Source: Clostridiaceae bacterium (lineage in GTDB: Bacteria; Bacillota; Clostridia; Lachnospirales; Lachnospiraceae). From it: a DNA stretch of 64,000 bases. The notes below the pieces were generated by a model. The model was not told the DNA's origin and made no database searches. It saw only the letters and a program-made list of their open reading frames with translations. How positions within the stretch are numbered: position 1 is the stretch's first letter; the number at the start of each line of letters is the position of its first letter. Both the position numbers and the translations under genes were made by a program. Shown in pieces: positions 41,193 through 50,108 of this stretch. The stretch is taken from assembly GCA_910575585.1 (NCBI GenBank), contig CAJTGF010000006.1, forward strand, positions 78,210 through 142,209, in the 5' to 3' direction.

Positions 41193-44100
41193 ATGATCGA
41201 GAATAGCAGAGAGAGCAAGAATGAGAAAGATATCAGCGCCCAGCTGATACGAGTGCTGAAAACGTATGGGGGGGACAGGAAGCAGGCGTTAAAGGAACAT
41301 GTAAGGCTTGATTATCTATATGCCCTTTCGGACCAGAGGGAGAATCTGGTGGAATGGTATCCCTTTGGGGCAAATGGGCGGATCCTGGAGGTAGGGTCCG
41401 GATATGGGGCTTTGACCGGGGTTTACAGCCGAAAGGCGTCCTATGTGGATGTGCTGGATGAGTCGCAGGACAATCTGGAGGTGAACCGTCTCCGTCATGT
41501 GGAGCTTGGCGGGCGGGAGAATATCCGTTATATAAAAGGGAATATCCGGGGGCTGGCCAGCGACGTTCTTAAGGATATGGACTTAGGCAAAGCGGAGACG
41601 CTTCAGTCCGCAAGGTATGATTATATTGTGTTTGCGGGGACGCTTGGGAAGAATGCCGGGGAGGAGATACGGGCTGCCAAGGCGTTGTTAAAGCCGGGAG
41701 GCCAACTGATCGTGGCGGCATGTAATCCTTTTGGGTTAAAGTATTGGGCCGGGACCGAGAAGGATCCTTACAGCTTTTCCAAGGAGGCCCTTATCCGGCT
41801 TCTGTCGGAGACCGGGGATGGCGGGGATATGGAGTTTTACTATCCTATGCCGGATTACCGGATCCCGGTGACCATTTTCTCGGACCAGTATCTTCCGGGT
41901 AAAGGGGATCTGACGGATACGGTGACAGCCTATGATTACCCCGGATATCTAAGTCTTGATATTGGGGCGGCTTTTGACGCTGTGTGCCAGGACGGACAGT
42001 TTGACCGGTATGCCAATGCGTATCTGGCTATTTGGAGACAGGCAGGGGCAGAGCGGGAGGCCGGGGACCATACGGACGGATGCCGGGCTGAGTATATCAA
42101 GTATAACCGCACTCGGAAAGAGGAGTTCCAGATCAAGACCGTGATTTTTGGGAAACCAAGAAGGGTGGAGAAGACGGCCTTAGTCAGGGCCGGGATGGAA
42201 CACATCGCCTCTTTTGGGGAAAAGTGCAGAGAGCTGAACAGGCAACACAGGAATCTGAGATTTGCCCGGCCGGGGATAAAAGAAGGCCAGGCGGGTTTTC
42301 CGTATATTGAGGGAGAAACCCTGGCTCAGCGGCTGGGACAGGTCATAGGCGACGGAAAAGCTCCGGTGGATACGGTGGGGGAGGCCCTGGAAATGATTCT
42401 TGAGGTGGATGCGTCCTGTTACTGTCTGTTTGAGGTGACTTCGGAGTTTACGTCGGTTTTCGGGGAACTTCCGGACGGGGCCAGGGTGGGCAGCGACAGC
42501 CTGATGGTGTCCAACATTGATATGCTGTTTGAGAATATTCTTTTGGGGGATGAGAGATATTGCCTTGATTATGAGTGGGTATTTTTCTTCCCTGTTCCTG
42601 TGGAATATATCAAGTATCGGATCCTTTTTTATTTTTTCAGGCAGTACCGCAGTCTTTTGACAGCTTACAGGCAGGCGGAGGACTGGCTGAAAGAGTTTGG
42701 CATAGAGGAAGAGACCGCTAAGGTTTATGAGGCCATGGAGGGGAACTTCCAGGCTTACGTCCATGGGGAGAACCAGAAGATCTATCTGGAAAATTATTAT
42801 GTGAGGACAAAGACGTTTCGGGAGCTGACCAGAGTGGACCAGGAGCTGGAGAGGACAAAGGAGAGGCTTGATCAGCTTCGGAGCCAGTCCAGGCTGCAGC
42901 TAAAGGAAAAGGACGCGAATATCCGCAAGATGACCGAGGTTCAGCGCCTGACCCAGAACCATGTGACCAATCTGGAGACCATGATCGGGGATCTGCGCCA
43001 TGAGATCGGGGAGATGGCAAAGACTCTTGATTACCTTAACCGCCATGAAGCCCTGCTCTTTAAGATACGGCGGAAGCTGGGGGAGAAGTTTAACGCCAGA
43101 TTTCCAAAGGGAACCGTTAAGAGAAAAAAGCTGGCCCTTGTAAAGGAGTATGTGTTTCATCCGCTGCGCTCGTTTCGGCTGTACGGGTCGGAGGAAGGGA
43201 AGAACCTGCTGGAAGGGGATTTTGCCATCGGAAGTGAGTACCGGGAACATGGAAAGCTGTACTTTGTCCGGGAAGAGAATCCGGTGGTGTCCATCATCAT
43301 TCCGGTGTATAATCAAATCCACTATACCTATGCCTGTCTGGTGTCCATCCTGGAGCATACAAAGGATGTGCCTTACGAGGTGATCATCGCGGATGATGTG
43401 TCCACGGACGCCACGGAGCGTCTGGAGCGGTACGCCCAGGGGCTGGTGATCCGCAGGAATAAGGAAAACCAGGGATTTTTGCGCAACTGCAATCAGGGGG
43501 CAGAGGCTGCCAGAGGCAAGTATGTGATGTTTCTTAACAATGATACCCAGGTTACAGAAGGGTGGCTGAGTTCTCTGGTAAATCTGATCGAGTCGGATGA
43601 TTCCATCGGCATGGTGGGATCTAAGCTGGTGTATCCGGACGGACGGCTTCAGGAGGCGGGAGGCATTATCTGGAGCGACGGTTCCGGGTGGAATTACGGG
43701 CGTCTGGATGACCCGGATAAGCCGGAGTACAATTATGTAAAAGATGTGGATTATATTTCCGGCGCGGCTATCTTGCTGTCTCGGGAGCTGTGGCAGCGGA
43801 TCGGCGGATTTGACGAGCGGTTTGCTCCGGCTTACTGCGAGGATTCGGACCTGGCCTTCGCGGTGAGAGCCGCCGGGTACCGGGTAGTGTATCAGCCTCT
43901 TTCGAAAGTGATCCATTTTGAGGGAATCTCCAATGGCACCGATGTTCAGGGCAGCGGGCTTAAGCGGTACCAGGCAGTGAACAGTGAGAAGCTGAAGGAA
44001 AAGTGGGCGGACGAATTTGCCGGACAGTGTGAGAATAACGGGAATCCGGACCCCTTTCGGGCCAGGGAGCGGAGTATGGGCAAGCCCATGATTCTGGTGG

Positions 44101-45203
44101 TGGACCATTATGTGCCCACCTATGACCGGGACGCCGGTTCCAAGACTACGTTCCAGTATCTGAAAATGTTCTTGAAGAAGGGATATGTGGTGAAGTTCCT
44201 GGGGGATAATTTTTTCCATGAGGAGCCGTATTCCACGGTTTTGCAGCAGATGGGCATTGAGATCCTTTATGGGCAGGATTATCAGGCGGGAATCTGGGAC
44301 TGGTTAAGGGCTCATGGCAGCGACATCCAGTTTGCTTATTTAAACAGGCCCCACATCGCTTCTAAATATATTGACTATATTAAGGAAAATACGGATATTA
44401 AGGTAATCTATTACGGCCATGACCTGCATTTTCTGCGGGAGGGACGGGAGTATGAACTGACCGGCAATCCGGAACGGAAAGAAGCGTCCGAGTACTGGAG
44501 ATCTGTGGAACTGTCCTTGATGTACAAGGCGGAAATGTCGTATTATCCGTCCTATGTGGAGCGGGACGCCATCAAGGCCATTGACGACGGGATTCCGGTG
44601 AAGGATATTGTGGCTTATGTGTATGAGCAGTTTCGGGATGATATCCCCGGGGATTTTGCCAGGCGGGAGGGCATCTTGTTTGTGGGAGGCTTTGCGCATC
44701 CGCCTAACGGGGACGCGGTTTTGTGGTTTGTGAGGGAGGTTTATCCTCTGATCCGGACGCAGATGGAGAAGGCCGGGAAGCAGCCGCCGGACTTTTATGT
44801 GGTTGGCTCCAAGGTGACGAAAGAGATCCAGGAGCTGGAACAGCCTGGCAATGGGGTTATTATCAAGGGCTTTGTCAGTGATGAGGAATTAAGGCAGCTG
44901 TATGATACGGTGAGGATCGTGGTGGTGCCTCTGCGGTACGGCGCGGGGGTGAAAGGAAAAGTGGTTGAGGCGCTGTACCATGGGGCGGCTATTGTGACCA
45001 CTTCCGTGGGAGCCGAGGGCATCGCGGACGCAAGGCAGGTGATGACTGTGGAGGATGAGGCGGCGTCACTGGCGGCAGGAGTCTTGTGGCTTTACAGTAA
45101 TCCTAAGGAGTGCGAGGAATTGAGCCGCAAGGCCCAGGCGTATGTGAGAGAGCGTTACAGCGTGGAGGCGGCGTGGAGCGTGGTGGTGGAGGATTTTGTG
45201 TAG
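41193..45203 (+). CDS. Multidomain glycan enzyme: methyltransferase, kinase-like, GT2 and GT4 domains
   Basis: A 1336-residue cytoplasmic protein. Residues ~55-190 are a SAM-dependent methyltransferase (LEVGSGYGALTG near 65). Residues ~290-520 look like a degenerate kinase fold (SNIDMLFENILL near 440, CLDYEW near 457). Residues ~545-606 are a coiled coil. Residues ~700-920 are GT2 (VSIIIPVYNQ, IADDVSTDAT, NNDTQVTEGW, CEDSDLAF). Residues ~965-1336 are GT4 (ILVVDHYVPTYDRDAGS, VPLRYGAGVKGKVVEALYHG). Such proteins can cap or end polysaccharide chains by methylation or phosphorylation, which would fit a Wzt with a terminus-binding domain; this is inference. Start at 41193 has GGAGGAG upstream. It ends the locus. 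Confidence 0.85.
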   Translation: MIENSRESKNEKDISAQLIRVLKTYGGDRKQALKEHVRLDYLYALSDQRENLVEWYPFGANGRILEVGSGYGALTGVYSRKASYVDVLDESQDNLEVNRLRHVELGGRENIRYIKGNIRGLASDVLKDMDLGKAETLQSARYDYIVFAGTLGKNAGEEIRAAKALLKPGGQLIVAACNPFGLKYWAGTEKDPYSFSKEALIRLLSETGDGGDMEFYYPMPDYRIPVTIFSDQYLPGKGDLTDTVTAYDYPGYLSLDIGAAFDAVCQDGQFDRYANAYLAIWRQAGAEREAGDHTDGCRAEYIKYNRTRKEEFQIKTVIFGKPRRVEKTALVRAGMEHIASFGEKCRELNRQHRNLRFARPGIKEGQAGFPYIEGETLAQRLGQVIGDGKAPVDTVGEALEMILEVDASCYCLFEVTSEFTSVFGELPDGARVGSDSLMVSNIDMLFENILLGDERYCLDYEWVFFFPVPVEYIKYRILFYFFRQYRSLLTAYRQAEDWLKEFGIEEETAKVYEAMEGNFQAYVHGENQKIYLENYYVRTKTFRELTRVDQELERTKERLDQLRSQSRLQLKEKDANIRKMTEVQRLTQNHVTNLETMIGDLRHEIGEMAKTLDYLNRHEALLFKIRRKLGEKFNARFPKGTVKRKKLALVKEYVFHPLRSFRLYGSEEGKNLLEGDFAIGSEYREHGKLYFVREENPVVSIIIPVYNQIHYTYACLVSILEHTKDVPYEVIIADDVSTDATERLERYAQGLVIRRNKENQGFLRNCNQGAEAARGKYVMFLNNDTQVTEGWLSSLVNLIESDDSIGMVGSKLVYPDGRLQEAGGIIWSDGSGWNYGRLDDPDKPEYNYVKDVDYISGAAILLSRELWQRIGGFDERFAPAYCEDSDLAFAVRAAGYRVVYQPLSKVIHFEGISNGTDVQGSGLKRYQAVNSEKLKEKWADEFAGQCENNGNPDPFRARERSMGKPMILVVDHYVPTYDRDAGSKTTFQYLKMFLKKGYVVKFLGDNFFHEEPYSTVLQQMGIEILYGQDYQAGIWDWLRAHGSDIQFAYLNRPHIASKYIDYIKENTDIKVIYYGHDLHFLREGREYELTGNPERKEASEYWRSVELSLMYKAEMSYYPSYVERDAIKAIDDGIPVKDIVAYVYEQFRDDIPGDFARREGILFVGGFAHPPNGDAVLWFVREVYPLIRTQMEKAGKQPPDFYVVGSKVTKEIQELEQPGNGVIIKGFVSDEELRQLYDTVRIVVVPLRYGAGVKGKVVEALYHGAAIVTTSVGAEGIADARQVMTVEDEAASLAAGVLWLYSNPKECEELSRKAQAYVRERYSVEAAWSVVVEDFV

Positions 45204-45217
45204 AAATCGGGACTTTT

Positions 45218-45244
45218 AAAAGCTGCTCACAGGGAGCAGCTTTT
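45218..45244 (+). terminator. Terminator closing the polysaccharide locus
   Basis: A perfect 11-bp stem, AAAAGCTGCTC (45218-45228) and GAGCAGCTTTT (45234-45244), has a 5-nt loop. Confidence 0.75.
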
Positions 45245-45286
45245 CGGATGGCAGATGATCCGCAGGAAAATGAGGAGGACTAGGAT

Positions 45287-45874
45287 ATGCTGATTGATCT
45301 GGTAAAGAAAAACCGCAGCTATCGGGGCTACAATGAGAATAGGAAGATTACGAAGGAAGAACTGCTGGAATTGGTGGACTGCGCCCGGCTTTGCCCGTCC
45401 TCGGTCAATGCCCAGCCCCTAAAATATTACCTTGCCTGGGAAGAGGAGGAGACTCGTCGGATCCAGGCCCATACCAACTGGGCCAGGGCACTTCCCCAGC
45501 TGGAACTGCCTCACAGGGGGATGTATCCTACCGCGTTTATCATTATATTGCAGGATACCGCTATAGACGGGAATCTTTCCAGGTATCAGAAGGATGTGGG
45601 GATCGTGGCCCAGACTATGCTGCTGGCGGCAGCGGAGATGGGGCTTGGCGGGTGTATGATCGGGAATTTTGGGGCGGGGAGTTTGAAGACGGAACTAAAT
45701 TTGCCGGATAATCTTGCGCCCCTTCTGGTGGTGGCTGTGGGGGAGCCGGCGGAGACGGTGAGGCTGGTGGAAGTTGGGCCGGGGGAGAGTACGAAGTATT
45801 ACCGGGATGAAAGGGACGTTCATTATGTGCCCAAGAGGCGGCTTGAGGATGTGGTTGTGAGAGGGGAGACGTGA
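45287..45874 (+). CDS. Nitroreductase-family flavoprotein
   Basis: An FMN-dependent oxidoreductase of 195 residues; the natural substrate is unknown. Seen: VKKNRSYRGYNENRKI with the FMN-phosphate-binding Arg-Ser-x-Arg, CARLCPSSVNAQPLKYYL, and AAAEMGLGGCMIGNF for the flavin site. The length suits the short nitroreductases of Clostridia. It is followed after 3 bp by the AAA-ATPase gene, so the two may be co-transcribed, though their functions do not obviously connect. Confidence 0.88.
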   Translation: MLIDLVKKNRSYRGYNENRKITKEELLELVDCARLCPSSVNAQPLKYYLAWEEEETRRIQAHTNWARALPQLELPHRGMYPTAFIIILQDTAIDGNLSRYQKDVGIVAQTMLLAAAEMGLGGCMIGNFGAGSLKTELNLPDNLAPLLVVAVGEPAETVRLVEVGPGESTKYYRDERDVHYVPKRRLEDVVVRGET

Positions 45875-45877
45875 GAT

Positions 45878-47599
45878 ATGGCGCCGATCATAGGGATCGG
45901 GAGACAGGATTTTGAAAAGCTGAGAGCGGGGAGAAACTTTTATATTGATAAAACCCGGTTTATTATGGAATGGTGGGAGGCAGAGGACGACGTGACTTTG
46001 ATCACCCGCCCCAGGAGATTTGGCAAGACCCTGAATATGAGTATGGTAGAGAAATTCTTTTCTGTGGACTACGCAGGCCGGGGAGATCTGTTTGAAGGGC
46101 TTCAGGTGTGGGAACATGAAAAGTTTCGCAGGCTGCAGGGAACGTATCCGGTGATCTTTATCAGCTTTGCCGATGTGAAAGAAAACACATATCCCCAGGC
46201 CCGCAAGAAATTGTGCAGTATTATTCGGGATGCTTTTCGTCAGTACCGCTTTCTTTTGGATGGGGATCTGTTAAGTAAGGAAGAAAGGCAGGAGTTTAAG
46301 AGCATTTCCGCGGATATGGAGGACTATATGGCGTCCGGCTCCATAAAGGCGCTGTCCGGATATTTGTTTCGGTATTTTGGCAGGCGGGTGGTCCTTCTTT
46401 TGGATGAGTATGATACTCCTATGCAGGAAGCTTATGTAAACGGATACGGGAGAGAGATGGTCGCCTTCATGAGAAGTCTGTTCAATTCCACGTTCAAAAC
46501 CAATCCGTATTTGGAGCGGGCGATTATGACCGGGATCACAAGAGTAAGTACACCGGAGGCGTCCCTTGGGAAGGAGTCTATATTCTCTGATATGAATAAT
46601 CTGGAAGCGGTGACCACCACATCTTCCAAATATGGAGATAGTTTTGGATTTACAGAGAGAGAAGTCTTTCAGGCGCTGGACGCTCATGGTCTGTCGGATC
46701 GGAAACGGGAAGTGAAAGACTGGTATGACGGATTTACCTTTGGAAAATGGAAGGATATTTATAACCCATGGTCAATCCTTAATTACATGGATAAAAGAAC
46801 GTTGGCGCTTTACTGGGCCAACTCCAGTTCCAATAACCTGGTGACAAAACTGATCCGGGAAGGAGACCAGAGGCTGAAAGCTTCCTTTGAACAGCTGCTT
46901 CGGGGAGAGACCATCATTACAGAGATGGATGAACAGATCGTCTATGAACAGTTGGATCAAGAAGAACAGGCGGTGTGGAGCCTTCTGGTAGCCGGCGGGT
47001 ATCTGAAGGTGAAGGAGATGAAAATCTATACCACAGACTATGGGGAGTGGAGACAGGAGTATGAGCTGGAGATCACTAATTTGGAAGTGAGAATGATGTT
47101 CAGAAATGTGGTGCGAAAGTGGTTTTCCAAGGCAGGAACTGTTTACAATGATTTCATCAAGGCTCTTCTGGCGGATGATATCCGGGCCATGAATGTCTAT
47201 ATGAATAAGGTAGCTCTGACTACATTCAGTTATTTTGATACGGGAAACCGGCCTTCCGGAGCAGAACCGGAGCGATTCTACCATGGCTTTGTGCTGGGGC
47301 TGATGGTGGAGATGGCGGACAGGTATATTTTGACGTCTAACCGGGAAAGCGGGTTTGGGCGGTACGATGTGATGCTGGAACCAAGAGATCTTAAGGATGA
47401 TGGGATCATCCTGGAGTTCAAAGTGCGGGATCCGGACAATGAGAAAGAGCTAACGGATACGGTGAAGGCAGCTTTGGATCAGATTCATCAGAAGAAGTAT
47501 GAGACGGTGCTGGAAGAAAAGGGAGTTCCCAGGGAGAAGATACGGAGCTATGGGTTCGCGTTTTGTGGAAGGCAGGTTTTGATTGGGACAGATGGTTGA
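45878..47599 (+). CDS. AAA-ATPase-like protein with C-terminal PD-(D/E)XK nuclease domain
   Basis: A 573-residue protein of the large AAA-ATPase-like/DUF1703 family found in many copies in gut anaerobes; role unknown, defence or mobile-element links have been suggested. Seen: IGRQDFEKLRAGRNFYIDKT, a P-loop variant TRPRRFGKTLNMS, Walker B VVLLLDEYDTPM, SLFNSTFKTNPYLERAIMTG, WYDGFTFGKWKDIYNPWS, and the C-terminal nuclease strand ILEFKVRD with FCGRQV. This copy is intact, unlike the fragments at 30743, 31786 and 52124. GGGGAGA precedes the start. Confidence 0.88.
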   Translation: MAPIIGIGRQDFEKLRAGRNFYIDKTRFIMEWWEAEDDVTLITRPRRFGKTLNMSMVEKFFSVDYAGRGDLFEGLQVWEHEKFRRLQGTYPVIFISFADVKENTYPQARKKLCSIIRDAFRQYRFLLDGDLLSKEERQEFKSISADMEDYMASGSIKALSGYLFRYFGRRVVLLLDEYDTPMQEAYVNGYGREMVAFMRSLFNSTFKTNPYLERAIMTGITRVSTPEASLGKESIFSDMNNLEAVTTTSSKYGDSFGFTEREVFQALDAHGLSDRKREVKDWYDGFTFGKWKDIYNPWSILNYMDKRTLALYWANSSSNNLVTKLIREGDQRLKASFEQLLRGETIITEMDEQIVYEQLDQEEQAVWSLLVAGGYLKVKEMKIYTTDYGEWRQEYELEITNLEVRMMFRNVVRKWFSKAGTVYNDFIKALLADDIRAMNVYMNKVALTTFSYFDTGNRPSGAEPERFYHGFVLGLMVEMADRYILTSNRESGFGRYDVMLEPRDLKDDGIILEFKVRDPDNEKELTDTVKAALDQIHQKKYETVLEEKGVPREKIRSYGFAFCGRQVLIGTDG

Positions 47600-47859
47600 G
47601 GTGAAGCTTCTTCTTCTGAAATGTAAACCTTACACAGATCGGCGTAAGGCAGAGACAGAAAAAACCTCATCAGCTAACTTTATGACTTTTTAAATAAACT
47701 TTATACTTAGATGAAAGCCTTATGCCTAATTTTTGAATAGAGTTATATTTTTCAATCCATAAATATATTAAATGCATATTTTTCTCCTTTTGCAGCCATG
47801 TTCACTTTATATTGAACCACAAAGTATTCAAGGCTGCCGAATCCAATATAAATACTAAT
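47600..47859. other. Gene-free AT-rich spacer
   Basis: About 260 bp without a credible gene between the AAA-ATPase gene and the hairpin at 47860. A weak hairpin CCTTAC/GTAAGG lies at about 47626-47646. I see no tRNA, riboswitch or promoter of note. Confidence 0.5.
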
Positions 47860-47905
47860 GGGGCTTCCGCGCTGAAGATTTTCAAAATCTTAACACAGCA
47901 GCCCC
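47860..47905 (-). terminator. Terminator of the cysteine-cluster gene
   Basis: GGGGCT (47860-47865) pairs with AGCCCC (47900-47905), and an inner perfect AAGATTTT/AAAATCTT (47875-47882, 47884-47891) extends it. It abuts the stop codon of the minus-strand gene. Confidence 0.55.
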
Positions 47906-48574
47906 TTACTTTTCTGTCCAGCCATTTCCATCAAAACCACGAAGCCTCTCATAAAACTGCGCATAAAAATCCCCGCTGACATCATAAGGCGTCAGAAAGA
48001 ACCGACGGAGAATCTCCATATTCACACCCTTCGCCCATTCCACATCCCCCTCTGTCAGAGGCTTTTGAAGATCCTTCAAAAAATAATGCCAGTCACAGAT
48101 AAACGTCTCATACCGCTTAAAATCCGGCAGGCCGATCCATTTTTGTACCTTTACCTTGGTTCGGTTCTGTTTTTTGCACTCTTTTGTCTGGAGAAAATAG
48201 GAAAAAGAGCGGTTCTCATAAAAACGCCCCAGAGGAAACAGCCGGCAGAAGCCGGGGCGGAAGCTGTGGATGGAACAGCGGCCGTTTTCGTCTAAAAACG
48301 GACAGCGATTTGCGTTTCCTTCCATCTTAATATGGGGAAGTATAACGCCGTCCACCACTCCTAAGTCAATCTGGTGATACAGAAGACTTGCGGCGGGGGT
48401 TTGAAGCCCCTTTGTCAGGCAGAAGATGTCAAACGGGTCCAGGATAATGGTGTCAGCCATGCTCTCACAGCAGGCGGAACAGCCTTGGCAGTCGTTGCAG
48501 CCAGCTTTCACCAGGTCATTAGAGGTATATAATTTTCCGTCTGAAACTTCATTCAAATCAATATAGCGGTCCAT
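47906..48574 (-). CDS. YkgJ-family cysteine-cluster protein
   Basis: A 222-residue protein with the CxxCxxC type cluster (CNDCQGCSACCE), then CPFLDENGRCSIHSFRPGFCRLFPLG, the pattern of the UPF0153/YkgJ zinc or iron-sulfur family of unknown role. ECKKQN near 136 and a helical C-terminus follow. The eight or so conserved Cys indicate metal binding. It is a single gene, divergent from the MATE gene. AGAAAGGAG-like purines are not perfect before the start; the ATG used gives MDRYIDLNEV. Confidence 0.85.
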   Translation of the reverse strand: MDRYIDLNEVSDGKLYTSNDLVKAGCNDCQGCSACCESMADTIILDPFDIFCLTKGLQTPAASLLYHQIDLGVVDGVILPHIKMEGNANRCPFLDENGRCSIHSFRPGFCRLFPLGRFYENRSFSYFLQTKECKKQNRTKVKVQKWIGLPDFKRYETFICDWHYFLKDLQKPLTEGDVEWAKGVNMEILRRFFLTPYDVSGDFYAQFYERLRGFDGNGWTEK

Positions 48575-48679
48575 AAGAAAGCTCCGTTTTCTGCCAAAAT
48601 TTTCTTATACTATAACAGAAATAGGAGGAGAGCGCAAGGCTGTGGTTTGGAATTGCCGCTGAATTGCCCGTCCCAAAAG

Positions 48680-48708
48680 TTGAGATACTGTAAAATTTAT
48701 GATAAAAT
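48680..48708 (+). promoter_or_regulatory. Promoter of the MATE gene
   Basis: TTGAGA (48680-48685) and TAAAAT (48703-48708), with TGA just before the -10, are spaced by 17 bp. It lies inside the longer possible frame, which supports the later start at 48740. Confidence 0.6.
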
Positions 48709-48739
48709 CAAGGTATTATATGCAGGAGAACAAAATGAT

Positions 48740-50083
48740 ATGGTAAAAAATATGACACAGGGCAGCATCCTCAGGTGCCTGATCACCTACGCCATCCCCC
48801 TGATCCTTGGCAACCTGTTCCAGCTGACTTACAACGCGGTGGACTCCATCATTGTGGGCCGGTTCATCGGAAAAGAGGCTTTGGCGGCGGTGGGGACGGC
48901 CAGCCCGGTAATGAATATGATTATCCTGGGTATTTCCGGGATCTGTATCGGGGCGTCGGTGCTTATGAGCAATTTTTTCGGGGCGGGACAGGAGGAAAAG
49001 GTAAAGCAGGAGATGGCCACCACGGCGGTGTTCGGCGTATACTTTTCCCTTGCGGTGGTTGTTCTGGGCATTGGTATGACAAAACCTCTCCTGCGGGCGC
49101 TGTACGTCCCGGAGGAGATCCTCGGCATAGCGTCTTTATACCTTAAGATCATCTTCCTGGGAGCCCCTTTCACCTTCTTTTACAATGCCGTTGCCTCCGC
49201 TTTGAAAAGCGTGGGGGATTCCAAGACACCGTTAAAATTCCTGGCGTTTTGTTCTGTGCTCAACGGAGTCCTGGATGTTATTTTTATCGGAGGCTTTCAT
49301 TTTGGGATCATCTGTTCCGCTGTTACCACGGTGGTTGCCGAAGCGTTGTCGGCTGTGCTGTGCGTGATCTACGTGTACCGCCATATTCCTCTGCTCCAGC
49401 TAAAACCCAGGGAATTTAAGGTGGACAGGGAGCTTTTAAAACAGACTCTCCAGTACGGAAGCGTCACGGCGCTGCAGCAGTCCTGTCAGCCTGTGGGAAA
49501 GCTTCTGATCCAGGGAGCCGTTAACCCTATGGGGGTTGACGTGATGGCTGCCTTCAATGCCGTAAATAAAATAGACGCCTACGCCTTCACGCCGGAACAG
49601 AGCATCTCCCATGCCATGACCACCTTTGTGGCCCAGAACTTTGGGGCGGGGAGGGAGGATCGGATTCGAAAAGGGTTTCGAATCGGTATGGCGCTGGAAT
49701 TTTGCTACTGGATCATCATCTGCGGGGCCGTGTTTCTGTTTCGGGAGCCGCTTATGAGGCTTTTCGTCACCGGGGAGGCGGCGGATATTGTGGCTCTGGG
49801 CAGCGATTATTTGGGGATCATGGCGTTTTTCTATGTATTCCCCGGATTTACCAACGGGATGCAGGGGTATTTCCGGGGAAGAAAGCATATGAAAATGACT
49901 CTGCTGGGGACTTTTATCCAAACCAGCTTACGAGTGATCTTTGTGTACATCCTGGTTCCCAGGATGGGGCTGAAAGGCGTGGCCTTTGCCTGCGCCATGG
50001 GGTGGAGCGTGATGCTGGCGGTGGAGATCCCCTATTATTTCCATAGTCGGAAAGTGTTTTCGGAACGTGTGGCAAATAGCTGA
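48740..50083 (+). CDS. MATE-family efflux transporter
   Basis: A cation-coupled multidrug or metabolite exporter of 447 residues with twelve predicted helices. The first half begins ITYAIPLILGNLFQLTYNAV, DSIIVGRFIGKEALAAVGTAS, and the second repeats the pattern as ALQQSCQPVGKLLIQGAVN and MAAFNAVNKIDAYAFTPEQS, which is the internal duplication typical of MATE/DinF proteins. I start at 48740 because CAGGAG is 11 bp upstream and the promoter at 48680 lies after the earlier in-frame codon. Substrate unknown. Confidence 0.93.
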   Translation: MVKNMTQGSILRCLITYAIPLILGNLFQLTYNAVDSIIVGRFIGKEALAAVGTASPVMNMIILGISGICIGASVLMSNFFGAGQEEKVKQEMATTAVFGVYFSLAVVVLGIGMTKPLLRALYVPEEILGIASLYLKIIFLGAPFTFFYNAVASALKSVGDSKTPLKFLAFCSVLNGVLDVIFIGGFHFGIICSAVTTVVAEALSAVLCVIYVYRHIPLLQLKPREFKVDRELLKQTLQYGSVTALQQSCQPVGKLLIQGAVNPMGVDVMAAFNAVNKIDAYAFTPEQSISHAMTTFVAQNFGAGREDRIRKGFRIGMALEFCYWIIICGAVFLFREPLMRLFVTGEAADIVALGSDYLGIMAFFYVFPGFTNGMQGYFRGRKHMKMTLLGTFIQTSLRVIFVYILVPRMGLKGVAFACAMGWSVMLAVEIPYYFHSRKVFSERVANS

Positions 50084-50108
50084 CAAAGCGGCGGCAGGTC
50101 TGCGGAAC

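Noticed and set aside
42900..44219. Long open frame on the minus strand (439 codons)
   Set aside because: Antisense to the GT2 and GT4 parts of the 1336-residue protein; no motif or start signal.
47626..47646. Terminator after the AAA-ATPase gene (CCTTAC/GTAAGG)
   Set aside because: Only six base pairs with no T-run; not counted as a terminator.
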